From positions 1-37,293 of the forward strand of contig JAFQHT010000139.1 of the NCBI GenBank assembly GCA_017397825.1: a DNA stretch of 37,293 nucleotides, read 5' to 3'. Positions 15,571 through 23,574 of this stretch are shown here, piece by piece (position 1 is the stretch's first letter; each line of letters begins with the position of its first letter). Source of the stretch: Bacillota bacterium (GTDB taxonomy: Bacteria > Bacillota > Clostridia > Peptostreptococcales > Anaerovoracaceae). A model generated the notes under the pieces. It was not told where the DNA came from and searched no databases. It was given only the letters and a program-made list of their open reading frames with translations. The translations under genes and the position numbers were made by a program.

Positions 15571-16659
15571 ATGAGCGTTAATCAGACAGAGAAGGATAAG
15601 GCTTTAGAGGCCGCAATGGCCCAGATACAGAAACAGTTCGGTAAGGGAGCTATTATGAAGTTAGGCGACGATACTCACATGAATATCGATGCAATTTCAA
15701 CAGGCTCTATCAGTTTGGATATAGCAACAGGTATCGGCGGTGTTCCTAAGGGAAGAATCGTTGAAATCTTCGGACCTGAATCTTCAGGTAAGACAACAAT
15801 TGCTTTACATATTGTAGCAGAAACTCAGAAAGCAGGCGGTAAGGCAGCATTTATAGATGCTGAACATGCACTTGACCCTGTATATGCCAAGAATCTTGGC
15901 GTGCAGGTGGGTGAACTTCTTGTTTCACAGCCTGATACAGGTGAACAGGCGCTGGAAATCTGCGATATGCTTGCTCGAAGCGGTGCCCTTGATGTAATTG
16001 TTATAGACTCTGTAGCTGCCCTTGTTCCAAAAGCTGAAATTCAGGGTGAAATGGGTGATTCCCATGTAGGTCTTCAGGCAAGACTCATGTCACAGGCTCT
16101 CCGTAAAATCACAGGTACAGTAAATAAATCAAACACATGTGTAATTTTCATTAACCAGCTCCGTGAAAAAGTTGGTATTATGTTCGGAAACCCTGAAGTT
16201 ACTACAGGTGGCCGTGCACTTAAGTTCTACTCATCCATGAGAATGGACGTCAGAAGAATTGAAAGTCTTAAAGTAGGCGACAGTGTTGTAGGTAACAGAA
16301 CAAGAGTTAAAATCGTCAAAAATAAGGTGGCGCCTCCGTTCAAACAGGCTGAGTTTGATATCATGTACGGTGAAGGTATTTCCAAAGCCGGTGACATTCT
16401 TGACTCTGCTGTAGAGGCTAAAATTGTGCAGAAGGCTGGCTCCTGGTACAGTTTTGAAGGTGAAAGAATCGGACAGGGCCGTGAAAATGTCAAAGTTTAT
16501 CTTAAGGAACATCCTGAAGTAATGGATAAGATTGAAGGAATGCTTCTTGATCAGATAAAAAAGGATGATGATTTTACACCTGAACCAGACATTCCAGAAG
16601 AAGATATCTCTGAAATCATGGATTTATTCGTTGATGATGACGGAGTAGTTATTGAATAA
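15571..16659 (+). CDS. recA: Recombinase RecA
   Basis: RecA forms filaments on single-stranded DNA, drives strand exchange and triggers LexA self-cleavage. The 362-aa protein has [13 protein letters not shown] near the N-terminus, Walker [10 protein letters not shown] (68-76), [15 protein letters not shown] (Walker B), loop L1 [20 protein letters not shown] and loop L2 in [19 protein letters not shown], all canonical, and an acidic C-terminal tail. I use ATG 15571, with GGAGG at 15561-15565. A TTG at 15559 in the same frame would overlap the ribosome binding site. It is expressed as a single gene between its own SOS-controlled promoter and a downstream hairpin. I see no intein. Confidence 0.98.
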   Translation: MSVNQTEKDKALEAAMAQIQKQFGKGAIMKLGDDTHMNIDAISTGSISLDIATGIGGVPKGRIVEIFGPESSGKTTIALHIVAETQKAGGKAAFIDAEHALDPVYAKNLGVQVGELLVSQPDTGEQALEICDMLARSGALDVIVIDSVAALVPKAEIQGEMGDSHVGLQARLMSQALRKITGTVNKSNTCVIFINQLREKVGIMFGNPEVTTGGRALKFYSSMRMDVRRIESLKVGDSVVGNRTRVKIVKNKVAPPFKQAEFDIMYGEGISKAGDILDSAVEAKIVQKAGSWYSFEGERIGQGRENVKVYLKEHPEVMDKIEGMLLDQIKKDDDFTPEPDIPEEDISEIMDLFVDDDGVVIE

Positions 16660-16703
16660 ATAATTACTTTGTGATAGAATTGAATAACAAAAATTAATAA
16701 AAC

Positions 16704-16740
16704 AGGACCTGTATTTTACTGTGCAGGTCCTTGAAATTTT
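16704..16740 (+). terminator. Terminator after recA
   Basis: AGGACCTG (16704-16711) / CAGGTCCT (16724-16731), perfect 8 bp, 12-base loop. The T tract after it is interrupted (TGAAATTTTG), so termination may be incomplete. Confidence 0.65.
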
Positions 16741-16766
16741 GTCTGAAAAAAAATTTTAAAAAACCC

Positions 16767-16795
16767 TTGACATCAAGTGATTTCAATGGTAATAT
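16767..16795 (+). promoter_or_regulatory. Promoter of the rplU leader
   Basis: TTGACA (16767-16772), 17 bases, TAATAT (16790-16795), a near-consensus sigma-A promoter. It predicts a transcript starting near 16802 with an untranslated leader of about 83 nt. Confidence 0.75.
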
Positions 16796-16801
16796 AAATG
16801 A

Positions 16802-16876
16802 GTTGAGCCGCGCAGAATAGGTTTTTTTGAAGTGCAATCGTGCCACCTACAATGGCGAGACTGGATAGAGGAGGAT
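16802..16876 (+). promoter_or_regulatory. Ribosomal protein L21 leader (autoregulatory RNA)
   Basis: The untranslated region between the promoter and rplU contains nested helices: GCC (16807-16809) with GGC (16854-16856), and inside it TAGGT (16818-16822) with ACCTA (16845-16849), closed by a T-rich and GTGC-containing loop. Firmicutes carry a known L21 leader in this position, thought to bind L21 and repress its own operon. The match is from remembered layout, not from a covariance-model hit. The ribosome binding site GAGGAGG follows just outside the structure. Confidence 0.6.
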
Positions 16877-16884
16877 AAAAAATA

Positions 16885-17385
16885 ATGTACGCAGTAATCG
16901 AAACTGGTGGAAAACAGTACAGAGTACAGGAAGGCGACGTAATCACAGTTGAAAAATTAAACGTAGAAGCTGGTGAAACAGTTGCATTCGATAAGGTACT
17001 CGTTTTAGGCGAAGGTAAGAAGATCAAGGTTGGTGCTCCTTACACAGGTGACGTTGTAACAGGCAGCGTTGTAGAAACCGGAAAGGGCCAGAAGGTAATT
17101 ATCTTCAAGTATAAGGCTAAGAAGGACTACAGAAAGAAACAGGGTCACAGACAGCCATACACAATGGTTAAGATCGAATCCTTAACTGGAGCAGCTCCTA
17201 AAAAGGAAGCTCCAAAGGCTGAAGCTGTAGAAGCTGTAGTTGAAGAAGCAAAGCCTGCTAAGAAGGTTTCCGCTTCAATGAAGAAAGACGAACTGATTGC
17301 TTTTGCTAACGAAAACAATATCGCTATCGACGAAAAGGCTACTAAGGCTGTAATCATCGAAGCTATTGAAGCAGCATTAAAGTAA
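16885..17385 (+). CDS. rplU: Large-subunit ribosomal protein L21 with C-terminal HeH/SAP-like extension
   Basis: Residues 1-103 are an ordinary L21, starting [18 protein letters not shown] and containing [19 protein letters not shown], which contacts 23S rRNA in the 50S subunit. Bacterial L21 normally ends near there. This protein runs to 166 aa: an Ala/Glu/Lys/Pro linker (about 104-127) leads to [13 protein letters not shown] and [15 protein letters not shown] (about 130-166). This helix-extension-helix pattern resembles HeH, SAP and Rho_N modules, which often bind nucleic acid. The extension has the same codon style as the core, so it is not an obvious recent insertion. rpmA follows after 30 bases; the usual ysxB/prp gene between them is missing. 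Confidence 0.95.
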   Translation: MYAVIETGGKQYRVQEGDVITVEKLNVEAGETVAFDKVLVLGEGKKIKVGAPYTGDVVTGSVVETGKGQKVIIFKYKAKKDYRKKQGHRQPYTMVKIESLTGAAPKKEAPKAEAVEAVVEEAKPAKKVSASMKKDELIAFANENNIAIDEKATKAVIIEAIEAALK

Positions 17386-17415
17386 TTGATCTTATATAGT
17401 TAGGAGGTACTTTTT

Positions 17416-17676
17416 ATGGCAAGTAAAAAAGGTGTAGGTAGCTCTAAGAACGGTCGTGATTCCGAGTCCAAACGTCTTGGACTTAAGGCTGGTGACGGTC
17501 AGTTTGTAAGCGCTGGAAGCATTTTAGTTAGACAGAGAGGAACTAAGTTCCACCCAGGCAACAATGTAGGTATCGGCGGAGATGATACTTTATTTGCTAT
17601 GATCGATGGAGCAGTTAAGTTCGAAAGAAAAGATAAGACTAGAAAACAGGTTAGTGTTTATCCAAAAGAAGCTTAA
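17416..17676 (+). CDS. rpmA: Large-subunit ribosomal protein L27
   Basis: L27 sits near the peptidyl-transferase centre, where its N-terminal tail contacts tRNA. The 86-aa protein opens [18 protein letters not shown] and continues [18 protein letters not shown], a full-length mature form. Most Firmicutes encode a longer N-terminus ending in a Leu-Gln-Phe-Phe type site that the protease Prp removes. Here the initiator is directly before the mature ASKKG sequence, with AGGAGG at 17402-17407, so no extension exists. This is consistent with the missing prp gene between rplU and rpmA. A strong terminator follows. Confidence 0.97.
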   Translation: MASKKGVGSSKNGRDSESKRLGLKAGDGQFVSAGSILVRQRGTKFHPGNNVGIGGDDTLFAMIDGAVKFERKDKTRKQVSVYPKEA

Positions 17677-17689
17677 TTAGTTTTTCATG

Positions 17690-17717
17690 CCCCTGTACGT
17701 AATTACAGGGGTTTTTT
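17690..17717 (+). terminator. Terminator of the rplU-rpmA operon
   Basis: CCCCTGTA (17690-17697) / TACAGGGG (17704-17711), perfect 8 bp with 6-base loop, followed by six T. It lies only 26 bases before obgE, which has no clear promoter of its own, so obgE may depend on read-through. Confidence 0.92.
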
Positions 17718-17743
17718 GTATCGTTTAAAGGAGGTTCTTAAAA

Positions 17744-19045
17744 ATGTTTGTAGATAGAGCCAAAATTATAATCAAGTCCGGAAAGGGCGGAGATGGTGCC
17801 GTTACTTTCAGAAGAGAACCTTTCGTACCGCAGGGCGGTCCGGATGGTGGCGACGGTGGTGCAGGCGGAGATGTTATTTTCCAGGCTGACAGAAACCTTA
17901 GAACTCTCATGGACTTTAAGTATAAGAGAAAATATGAAGCTGAAGCCGGTCAGAATGGTATGAAAAAGAAACGTTTTGGCAAAGACGGTGAAGACCTTAT
18001 TATAAAAGTTCCTATGGGAACTGTAATTCTTGACCAGGAAACAGGCACAATTATGAAAGACCTGGTTGAAGATGGTGAAAAATTCGTTGCTGCAAAAGGT
18101 GGAAAGGGCGGTAAGGGTAATGTTCATTTCAAGAATTCTGTACGTCAGGCTCCTAACTTTGCTGAAGCAGGCGGAGCTGCCAAGGAAAGAAGTGTAATTC
18201 TTGAACTGAAGCTTATTGCAGACGTTGGCCTTGTTGGTTTCCCTAATGTTGGTAAATCATCACTTCTGGCAATTTCCACAAGTGCACAGCCAAAGATTGC
18301 TAACTACCACTTCACAACAATTGATCCTAACCTTGGGGTAGTGCAGATTTACGATGAAAGCTTCGTAATGGCCGACATTGCGGGTATTATTGAAGGCGCC
18401 AGCGAAGGTCTTGGCATGGGTTTCAAATTCCTTAAACACATCGAAAGAACCAAGGTTCTCATTCATGTTGTAGATGTATCTGGCAGCGAAGGCCGTGACC
18501 CAATCGATGACTTTGAAAAAATCAACAAGGAACTTGAAGCGTATAGCCCAAGAATTCTCAAAAAACCAATGATTGTTGCAGCAAACAAGATTGACATGAT
18601 TGAAGAAGATGATCCTAAGTATGTTGAATTCAAGGAATATGTTGAAGGTAAAGGATACAAAGTATTCCCGATGTCAGCACCTCTTGATCTTGGTGTACAG
18701 GAACTTCTTGCAGCAGCTCTTCAGGAACTCCGTCAGGTTGAAGCTAACCCTTCATTTGATGAAGAAGAAGTTGAATATTTCGACTTTGAGGCTGAAGAAA
18801 GAGACGAAGATTACAGAGATATTCATGTTGGCTATGACGAAGAAGAAGGTGTATTTACCATCGACGGCAAGCAGCTTACAAAAATCTTCAATTCCACAAA
18901 CTTCAATGACATGGGTTCACTCAGATATCTCTATAAGTATATCGAAAAGAATGGTGCCATTGAGCAGCTCAAAGAAATGGGCCTTGAAGAAGGAGACATT
19001 ATCAGAATTCACGGTTATGATCTTGAATTCTACGATGAATATTAA
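17744..19045 (+). CDS. obgE: GTPase ObgE/CgtA
   Basis: Obg is an essential GTPase in 50S ribosome assembly and stress control, and in B. subtilis it is also needed for sporulation. The 433-aa protein has the glycine-rich Obg fold (1-158, e.g. KSGKGGDGAVTFRRE), the G domain with G1 GFPNVGKSS (165-173), the G2/G3 region with DIAGIIEGASEG and G4 NKID, and a C-terminal OCT domain (about 350-433, VFTIDGKQLTKIFNSTNF). The last residues are acidic. AAAGGAGG precedes the ATG. Its place after rplU and rpmA is the classic Firmicute order, and the nitroreductase gene follows after 14 bases. Confidence 0.97.
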   Translation: MFVDRAKIIIKSGKGGDGAVTFRREPFVPQGGPDGGDGGAGGDVIFQADRNLRTLMDFKYKRKYEAEAGQNGMKKKRFGKDGEDLIIKVPMGTVILDQETGTIMKDLVEDGEKFVAAKGGKGGKGNVHFKNSVRQAPNFAEAGGAAKERSVILELKLIADVGLVGFPNVGKSSLLAISTSAQPKIANYHFTTIDPNLGVVQIYDESFVMADIAGIIEGASEGLGMGFKFLKHIERTKVLIHVVDVSGSEGRDPIDDFEKINKELEAYSPRILKKPMIVAANKIDMIEEDDPKYVEFKEYVEGKGYKVFPMSAPLDLGVQELLAAALQELRQVEANPSFDEEEVEYFDFEAEERDEDYRDIHVGYDEEEGVFTIDGKQLTKIFNSTNFNDMGSLRYLYKYIEKNGAIEQLKEMGLEEGDIIRIHGYDLEFYDEY

Positions 19046-19059
19046 TCCGGGGATATATT

Positions 19060-19794
19060 ATGAACGAAGTTATTAAAACTATATCCGAACATGCTTCTGT
19101 AAGAAAATTTACTGATCAGCCAATCAGTGAAGAACAGACCAGAATGATAGTTGAATGTGCACAGATGGCCTCTACTTCAAGCCATTTTCAGGCATATTCA
19201 ATTATTGAAGTCCGCGATACTGCCAGGAGAGAAGTTCTAAAAGAATGCTCCGGAGGACAGAAATGGACAGTTACAGCTCCTCTGGTACTGCTTTTCTGCG
19301 CGGATCTGCACAGAGGCAGCAGGTATTTTGATAATATTGATAAAGATGTTTTTTCTAACACTGAATTTTATACTGTAGGTGTCATTGATGCTGCACTTGC
19401 TGCGCAGAACGCGTTCATTGCTGCAGAAAGCATGGGGCTGGGAGGTGTAATTGTAGGTGGAATACGCAATGACGTGCAGAAACTTATTGATACTTTCAAT
19501 CTTCCTGAACTTGTAGCTCCACTGTTTGCCCTTTGTCTGGGGTATCCAGATGACAAACCTGGTGTTAAACCAAGACTGCCAAGGGAAGCAGTTCATAAAA
19601 TCGACAGTTATACTGAACATGACGATGATGAATTACTCAGAAATTACAATGATGAAGTAAAAGAATACTACACTCAGCGTACTAAAGGAAAGTGTACAGA
19701 TACCTGGGGAGAACATTGCGGTCAGATGATGATGGCCAAAACCAGGGATGAAGTAGGATATGTTCTGAGAAAAAATGGTTTTCTGAAAAAGTAA
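19060..19794 (+). CDS. NfsA-like NAD(P)H-dependent flavin nitroreductase
   Basis: A 244-aa FMN-dependent oxidoreductase of the nitroreductase superfamily. Features of the NfsA/FRP group are: the opening HASVRKFTDQPISEEQ with the FMN-phosphate-binding Arg/Ser region, ECAQMASTSSHFQAYS, the mid-protein AAESMGLGGVIVGGIRND, and CLGYPDDKPGVKPRLP followed by an extended C-terminus (about 170-244). Such enzymes reduce quinones, nitro compounds or flavins in the cytosol; the natural substrate is not inferable. It is probably co-transcribed with obgE (14-base gap, weak GGGGAT site) and ends in a strong terminator. Nothing suggests functional linkage with obgE. Confidence 0.87.
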   Translation: MNEVIKTISEHASVRKFTDQPISEEQTRMIVECAQMASTSSHFQAYSIIEVRDTARREVLKECSGGQKWTVTAPLVLLFCADLHRGSRYFDNIDKDVFSNTEFYTVGVIDAALAAQNAFIAAESMGLGGVIVGGIRNDVQKLIDTFNLPELVAPLFALCLGYPDDKPGVKPRLPREAVHKIDSYTEHDDDELLRNYNDEVKEYYTQRTKGKCTDTWGEHCGQMMMAKTRDEVGYVLRKNGFLKK

Positions 19795-19811
19795 AAAAGG
19801 TAAACAAATTT

Positions 19812-19840
19812 CAGCCGGACTGGTTCCGGCTGTTTTTTTT
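19812..19840 (+). terminator. Terminator after the nitroreductase gene
   Basis: CAGCCGGA (19812-19819) / TCCGGCTG (19825-19832), perfect 8 bp, 5-base loop, followed by eight T. Confidence 0.93.
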
Positions 19841-19890
19841 GAATTAAAAACTCTTCCGGTTCATAAGTTATCAATACAGGAGGGGTTAAT

Positions 19891-20400
19891 ATGAATTTGA
19901 GAGAACGATTTGTAATACAGACTGTAATCAGCCTGATGATTTTTGCGGGTGTTAAAAGTATTTCAATGATTGATATTGATAAAATAAATGAAGCGGAAGA
20001 TTTTTTATGCAGTCGGTTTGAAAAGCACTATACGCCTGAAGACATAGAAGAAACTGTTTCTGGTATTTTTGATGAAATCAATGAAGTACATAAATCTGTT
20101 ACAGCGGCAGTTATAGAAGCAAACACTGAAGGAGAATCTGAAATAGTTCTCGGAAAAAAAGATGCAGAAGGAATTCAGATTGTTTACGCTGCTACGGGAG
20201 GCGATGTTATCAATGCAGGCATCAATGATAAAAAAGAATTATTTGTGGAGATATCAGGTGATGATTATATTTATACTTACTGTAATATGTCTCAGATTTC
20301 AGTTGCTACAGGGGAAAGAGTGCGAAAAGGAGACATTATAGGAACCTTTGATAATAACGATGATAATGAGTTTTTCTTTGAAAAAAGGGAAGTTATGTGA
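19891..20400 (+). CDS. Membrane-anchored protein with degenerate LytM/M23-like domain
   Basis: A 169-aa protein with an N-terminal membrane segment (about residues 8-26), an acidic helical middle, and a C-terminal region (about 95-165) with the spacing of a LytM/M23 fold: VYAATGGDVINAG, then YIYTYCNMSQISVATGERVRKGD and IIGTFDNN. Active M23 peptidases have HxH and an N-terminal HxxxD. Here the usual Y-x-H-L position reads YCNM and the final LHFE position reads FFFE, so catalytic histidines are absent. Non-catalytic LytM domains act in septal or sporulation complexes (SpoIVFA, SpoIIQ, EnvC). In B. subtilis spoIVFA lies beside rplU, and spoIVB is nearby here, so a SpoIVFA-like role is conceivable but unproven. 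AGGAGGGG precedes the start. Confidence 0.6.
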   Translation: MNLRERFVIQTVISLMIFAGVKSISMIDIDKINEAEDFLCSRFEKHYTPEDIEETVSGIFDEINEVHKSVTAAVIEANTEGESEIVLGKKDAEGIQIVYAATGGDVINAGINDKKELFVEISGDDYIYTYCNMSQISVATGERVRKGDIIGTFDNNDDNEFFFEKREVM

Positions 20401-20406
20401 TATAAT
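20378..20406 (+). promoter_or_regulatory. Promoter of the HD / radical-SAM genes
   Basis: TTGAAA (20378-20383), 17 bases, TATAAT (20401-20406), with an extended TATGTGA before the -10. It lies at the very end of the preceding coding sequence and points to the HD-domain gene. Confidence 0.65.
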
Positions 20407-20446
20407 ATTACGGTAAAATTTTCAGCAGAAAGGGATGGATTACATA

Positions 20447-20983
20447 ATGACAGCAAAACGTATATCAGAAGACGAAGTAAAACAGCTGTATAATCAGTTT
20501 GAAACACCGGCCCATGTAATCCGCCATTGCAGAGCCGTAGCCAATGCGGCATTAAAAGTGTCCGCTGAACTGAATAAACACGGTCACAGCTTCGATCTGG
20601 ACCTCATATGGGGCAGCGGACTGGCACATGATATTGCCAGAACCAGTGAAGATCACGGTGGAGTCGGAGCAGATGCTCTTGATAAACTTGGATACCATGA
20701 TGAAGCTGATATAGTAAGAGTTCATATGTTTTATGCAATTGAAACAATAGATAATCTTACTGAAAAAGATATGGTGTGCCTGGGAGACAAGCTTATAAAA
20801 GAAGATAAGTATGTTGGTCTGGAGCCGCGTATGCAATATCTGCTGGAAAGAATTCCTGATGATCCTGAACGTGAAAAACGTATAAGGGAGCGATGGGCTG
20901 AACTGGCCATTCTTCAGGAAAATATTGAAAAAATCATCGGCTGCACTTTGGACAGCCTTTTTACAGACGAGGAGAAATATTGA
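20447..20983 (+). CDS. HD-domain phosphohydrolase-like protein
   Basis: A 178-aa cytosolic protein. Metal-binding HD signatures are visible: HVIRHC (His23, His27), GLAHDIAR (His61-Asp62) and a later DKLIKED. The AHDIARTSEDHGGVGA segment resembles small stand-alone HD proteins that hydrolyse phosphomonoesters or nucleotides; no cyclic-nucleotide synthase or sensor domain is attached. I prefer ATG 20447 because the ATG at 20435 directly abuts the AAAGGG site; the longer form would be 182 aa. It shares the promoter at 20378 with the two radical-SAM genes, whose first start overlaps its stop. The substrate is unknown. Confidence 0.75.
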   Translation: MTAKRISEDEVKQLYNQFETPAHVIRHCRAVANAALKVSAELNKHGHSFDLDLIWGSGLAHDIARTSEDHGGVGADALDKLGYHDEADIVRVHMFYAIETIDNLTEKDMVCLGDKLIKEDKYVGLEPRMQYLLERIPDDPEREKRIRERWAELAILQENIEKIIGCTLDSLFTDEEKY

Positions 20984-22845
20984 TGGATATTAAAAATAAA
21001 CTGGATCATTTACTCAAAAGAGTTGAAAAACCGGGCAGATACATCGGTGGGGAAGTACATTCTGTTGTGAAGGACCCGGCTGCAGTTGATGCGAATTTTG
21101 CTTTTGCTTTCCCCGACATGTACGAAATCGGAATGTCTTATCTGGGACTGCAGATTCTTTATCATCAGCTCAATAAAAGAGAAAACATATATTGCCAGAG
21201 AGTTTTTGCACCGGCTGTGGATATGGAAAACCTGCTAAGAGAAGAAAACATTCCGCTGATGACACTGGAAAGCAAGACTCCGCTTAAAGACTGCGATTTC
21301 CTTGGTTTTACTCTCCAGTATGAAATGTCATACACTACTGTGCTCAATATGATTGACCTGGCACAGATTCCGCTTTATGCGAAGGACAGAGGAGAAGAAT
21401 ACCCACTTATCTGTGCGGGAGGTCCTTGTGCATATAATCCAGAGCCGCTGGCTGATTTTGTGGACTTTTTCGTAATAGGTGACGGGGAAGAAGCACTTCC
21501 TGCAGTGGTTGAAAAGTACATTGAATGTAAAAAAGCAGGTATGAACCGTGAGGAATTCCTCCGCGAAGCCTGCAAAATGGAAGGTATTTACGTTCCGAAG
21601 TTTTACGAAGTGGAATATAAAGAAGATGGAACAATAAATAAATTATGTAAACTTTATGATGGTGCACCTGATACTGTTCAGCGTGCAATGATCAGTGAAA
21701 TCGAAAGCGTTGATTTCCCTGTAAAGCCAATTATTCCAATGGTTGAAGCAGTTCATGACCGTTCAATTGTGGAAACTTTCAGAGGCTGCACCAGAGGCTG
21801 CAGATTCTGTCAGGCCGGTATGATTTACAGACCTGTAAGAGAAAGAAGCAAGGACAGAATTCTTGATCTCTGTCGTCAGAGCCTTGAAAATACAGGCAAT
21901 GACGAGCTTTCGCTGCTTTCTTTGTCAACGAGTGACCATTCCGAGTTTGAAAGCTTTGCAATGGAACTTATTGACTATACCAAGAGTGAAAACGTTTCAC
22001 TTTCTCTGCCATCACTGAGAATTGACAAGTTTGCTTTTGAAGTTCTGAACAAGATTCAGGAGTTCAAGAAGTCCGGTCTTACTTATGCTCCGGAAGCAGG
22101 CACACAGCGACTCAGAGACGTTATCAATAAAGGTGTTACTGAAGAAGATATTCTTACATCAATCGAACAGGCTCTGGAACTGGGATGGCTTCATATCAAA
22201 CTTTACTTCATGATTGGCCTTCCTACAGAAACATATGAGGATCTGGACGGGATTGCTGATCTGGCACGCAAGATTATGGATATTAATTATAAGGTTAACG
22301 GTAAAGCAGGCGGCAGATTCAGACTGACTGTGAGTGTTTCCAATTTTGTGCCAAAGGCTGATACACCTTTCCAGTGGGCAGCACAGAATACTGCTGAAGA
22401 ATTTGCAGAAAAGCACAATTACCTTATACAGAAACTTAAAATCAAAGGTGTTACATTTAATTACCACGACAATACAACCAGTGCCTATGAAGCTGTATTT
22501 GCAAGGGGTGACAGACGCACCGGCAGACTTCTTTATGAAGCACATAAGGCGGGCTGCAAGTTTGACGGATGGAGTGAACACTTCAGACCTGATGCATGGG
22601 AAAAAGCTTTTGAAGCAAGTGGTATCGACAGAAATTTCTATACTACAAGAGAGCGCGGCTACGAAGAAATTCTTCCATGGGACATCATCGACTGCAGTGT
22701 TTCAAAGAAATTCCTGAAAAATGAAGCAGAAAAAGCTCTGGCAGAGCAGACTACACAGGACTGCAGACTTGGCTGCGTAGGCTGTGGTATCAACAGACGT
22801 GTAAAGTGCCAGATGGACGGTATTCTCGGAGGTAAAAATGAATAA
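20983..22845 (+). CDS. TIGR03960-family radical SAM protein
   Basis: A 620-aa protein with an N-terminal region resembling B12-binding-type folds (NFAFAFPDMYEIGMSYLG; then ICAGGPCAYNPEPLADFVD and GDGEE) and a radical-SAM core with the CxxxCxxC cluster Cys269, Cys273 and Cys276 in GCTRGCRFCQAG. The C-terminus is cysteine-rich, with CRLGCVGCGIN followed by CQM. The family is widespread in Clostridia, is nearly always followed by the TIGR03936/DUF2344 protein, and has no settled function. I start at ATG 20983, which overlaps the HD-gene stop by one base and has GGAG 8 bases upstream; a TTG at 20980 is possible. Confidence 0.88.
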   Translation: MDIKNKLDHLLKRVEKPGRYIGGEVHSVVKDPAAVDANFAFAFPDMYEIGMSYLGLQILYHQLNKRENIYCQRVFAPAVDMENLLREENIPLMTLESKTPLKDCDFLGFTLQYEMSYTTVLNMIDLAQIPLYAKDRGEEYPLICAGGPCAYNPEPLADFVDFFVIGDGEEALPAVVEKYIECKKAGMNREEFLREACKMEGIYVPKFYEVEYKEDGTINKLCKLYDGAPDTVQRAMISEIESVDFPVKPIIPMVEAVHDRSIVETFRGCTRGCRFCQAGMIYRPVRERSKDRILDLCRQSLENTGNDELSLLSLSTSDHSEFESFAMELIDYTKSENVSLSLPSLRIDKFAFEVLNKIQEFKKSGLTYAPEAGTQRLRDVINKGVTEEDILTSIEQALELGWLHIKLYFMIGLPTETYEDLDGIADLARKIMDINYKVNGKAGGRFRLTVSVSNFVPKADTPFQWAAQNTAEEFAEKHNYLIQKLKIKGVTFNYHDNTTSAYEAVFARGDRRTGRLLYEAHKAGCKFDGWSEHFRPDAWEKAFEASGIDRNFYTTRERGYEEILPWDIIDCSVSKKFLKNEAEKALAEQTTQDCRLGCVGCGINRRVKCQMDGILGGKNE

Positions 22846-23518
22846 CAGATATGTAATAAAGTTTTCCAAGGACGGATATGTAAAATATACATCTCACCTT
22901 GACATGATGAGAGTTTTCAGACGTGCTTTCAAGAAGACGGGTCTGGCTCTCAGATATTCCCAGGGGTTCAATCCGCACCCTAAAATGGGTTTTGCACAGC
23001 CCCTTTCACTGGGATATGCCAGCAGATGCGAACTAATTGAGTTTGAAACTCAGGAAACTCACAGTACTGAAGACATTATGAAAAAAATGATGGCTGAAAT
23101 GCCTGCGGGAATCAAGCTTCTTTCATGTCACGAACTTGGAGATGAGGTGAAATCACTTGCCGCTGATGCAGACAGCGCAGAATATAAAATCTGGATTCCG
23201 TCTGAAATGACTGATGAGGAACTGAAGGCAGCTCTTGAAAAGTATCTGGCGCAGGAAGAAATAATCACACTTAAACGCCAGAAAAAAACTAAAAAAATGG
23301 CGCCGGTAAATATTAAAAATATGCTCAGACACCTTGAAATCAGCAAGGTTGGCGAGTTTGCAATGATAAAGGCACATCTGGACTGCGGAAGTCAGTCCAA
23401 CTGCAGTCCGGAACTTGTAATCGCAAGTTTCTGTGAAAGTGCAGGAATAGAAACTCCAAGATATGAAATGGAAGTTGAAAGACTCGACCTGCATTTTGTA
23501 AATAATTTACATTTTTAA
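22838..23518 (+). CDS. TIGR03936-family radical SAM-associated protein (DUF2344)
   Basis: A 226-aa protein that overlaps the previous gene by 8 bases and should form a functional unit with it; in some lineages the two are fused. Family landmarks are KDGYVKYTSHLDMMRVFRRA near the start (FSK-x-G-x-Y-x-S-H-L-D-x-M type), RYSQGFNPHPKMGFAQPLSLG (about residues 43-63), and VNIKNMLRHLE in the second half. It has no radical-SAM cluster of its own. In many Firmicutes an RNase E/G gene and then rplU follow this pair; here a ComEA-like gene follows, so that linkage is broken. Confidence 0.88.
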   Translation: MNNRYVIKFSKDGYVKYTSHLDMMRVFRRAFKKTGLALRYSQGFNPHPKMGFAQPLSLGYASRCELIEFETQETHSTEDIMKKMMAEMPAGIKLLSCHELGDEVKSLAADADSAEYKIWIPSEMTDEELKAALEKYLAQEEIITLKRQKKTKKMAPVNIKNMLRHLEISKVGEFAMIKAHLDCGSQSNCSPELVIASFCESAGIETPRYEMEVERLDLHFVNNLHF

Positions 23519-23520
23519 TA

Positions 23521-23550
23521 TTGACAAACCCCTGGAAGATAATGTAAAAT
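23521..23550 (+). promoter_or_regulatory. Promoter of the comEA-like / spoIVB genes
   Basis: TTGACA (23521-23526), 18 bases, TAAAAT (23545-23550), 25 bases before the ComEA-like ATG and directly after the upstream stop. Confidence 0.65.
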
Positions 23551-23574
23551 ATTGTCAGAAAAGGGGGCTTTTGT

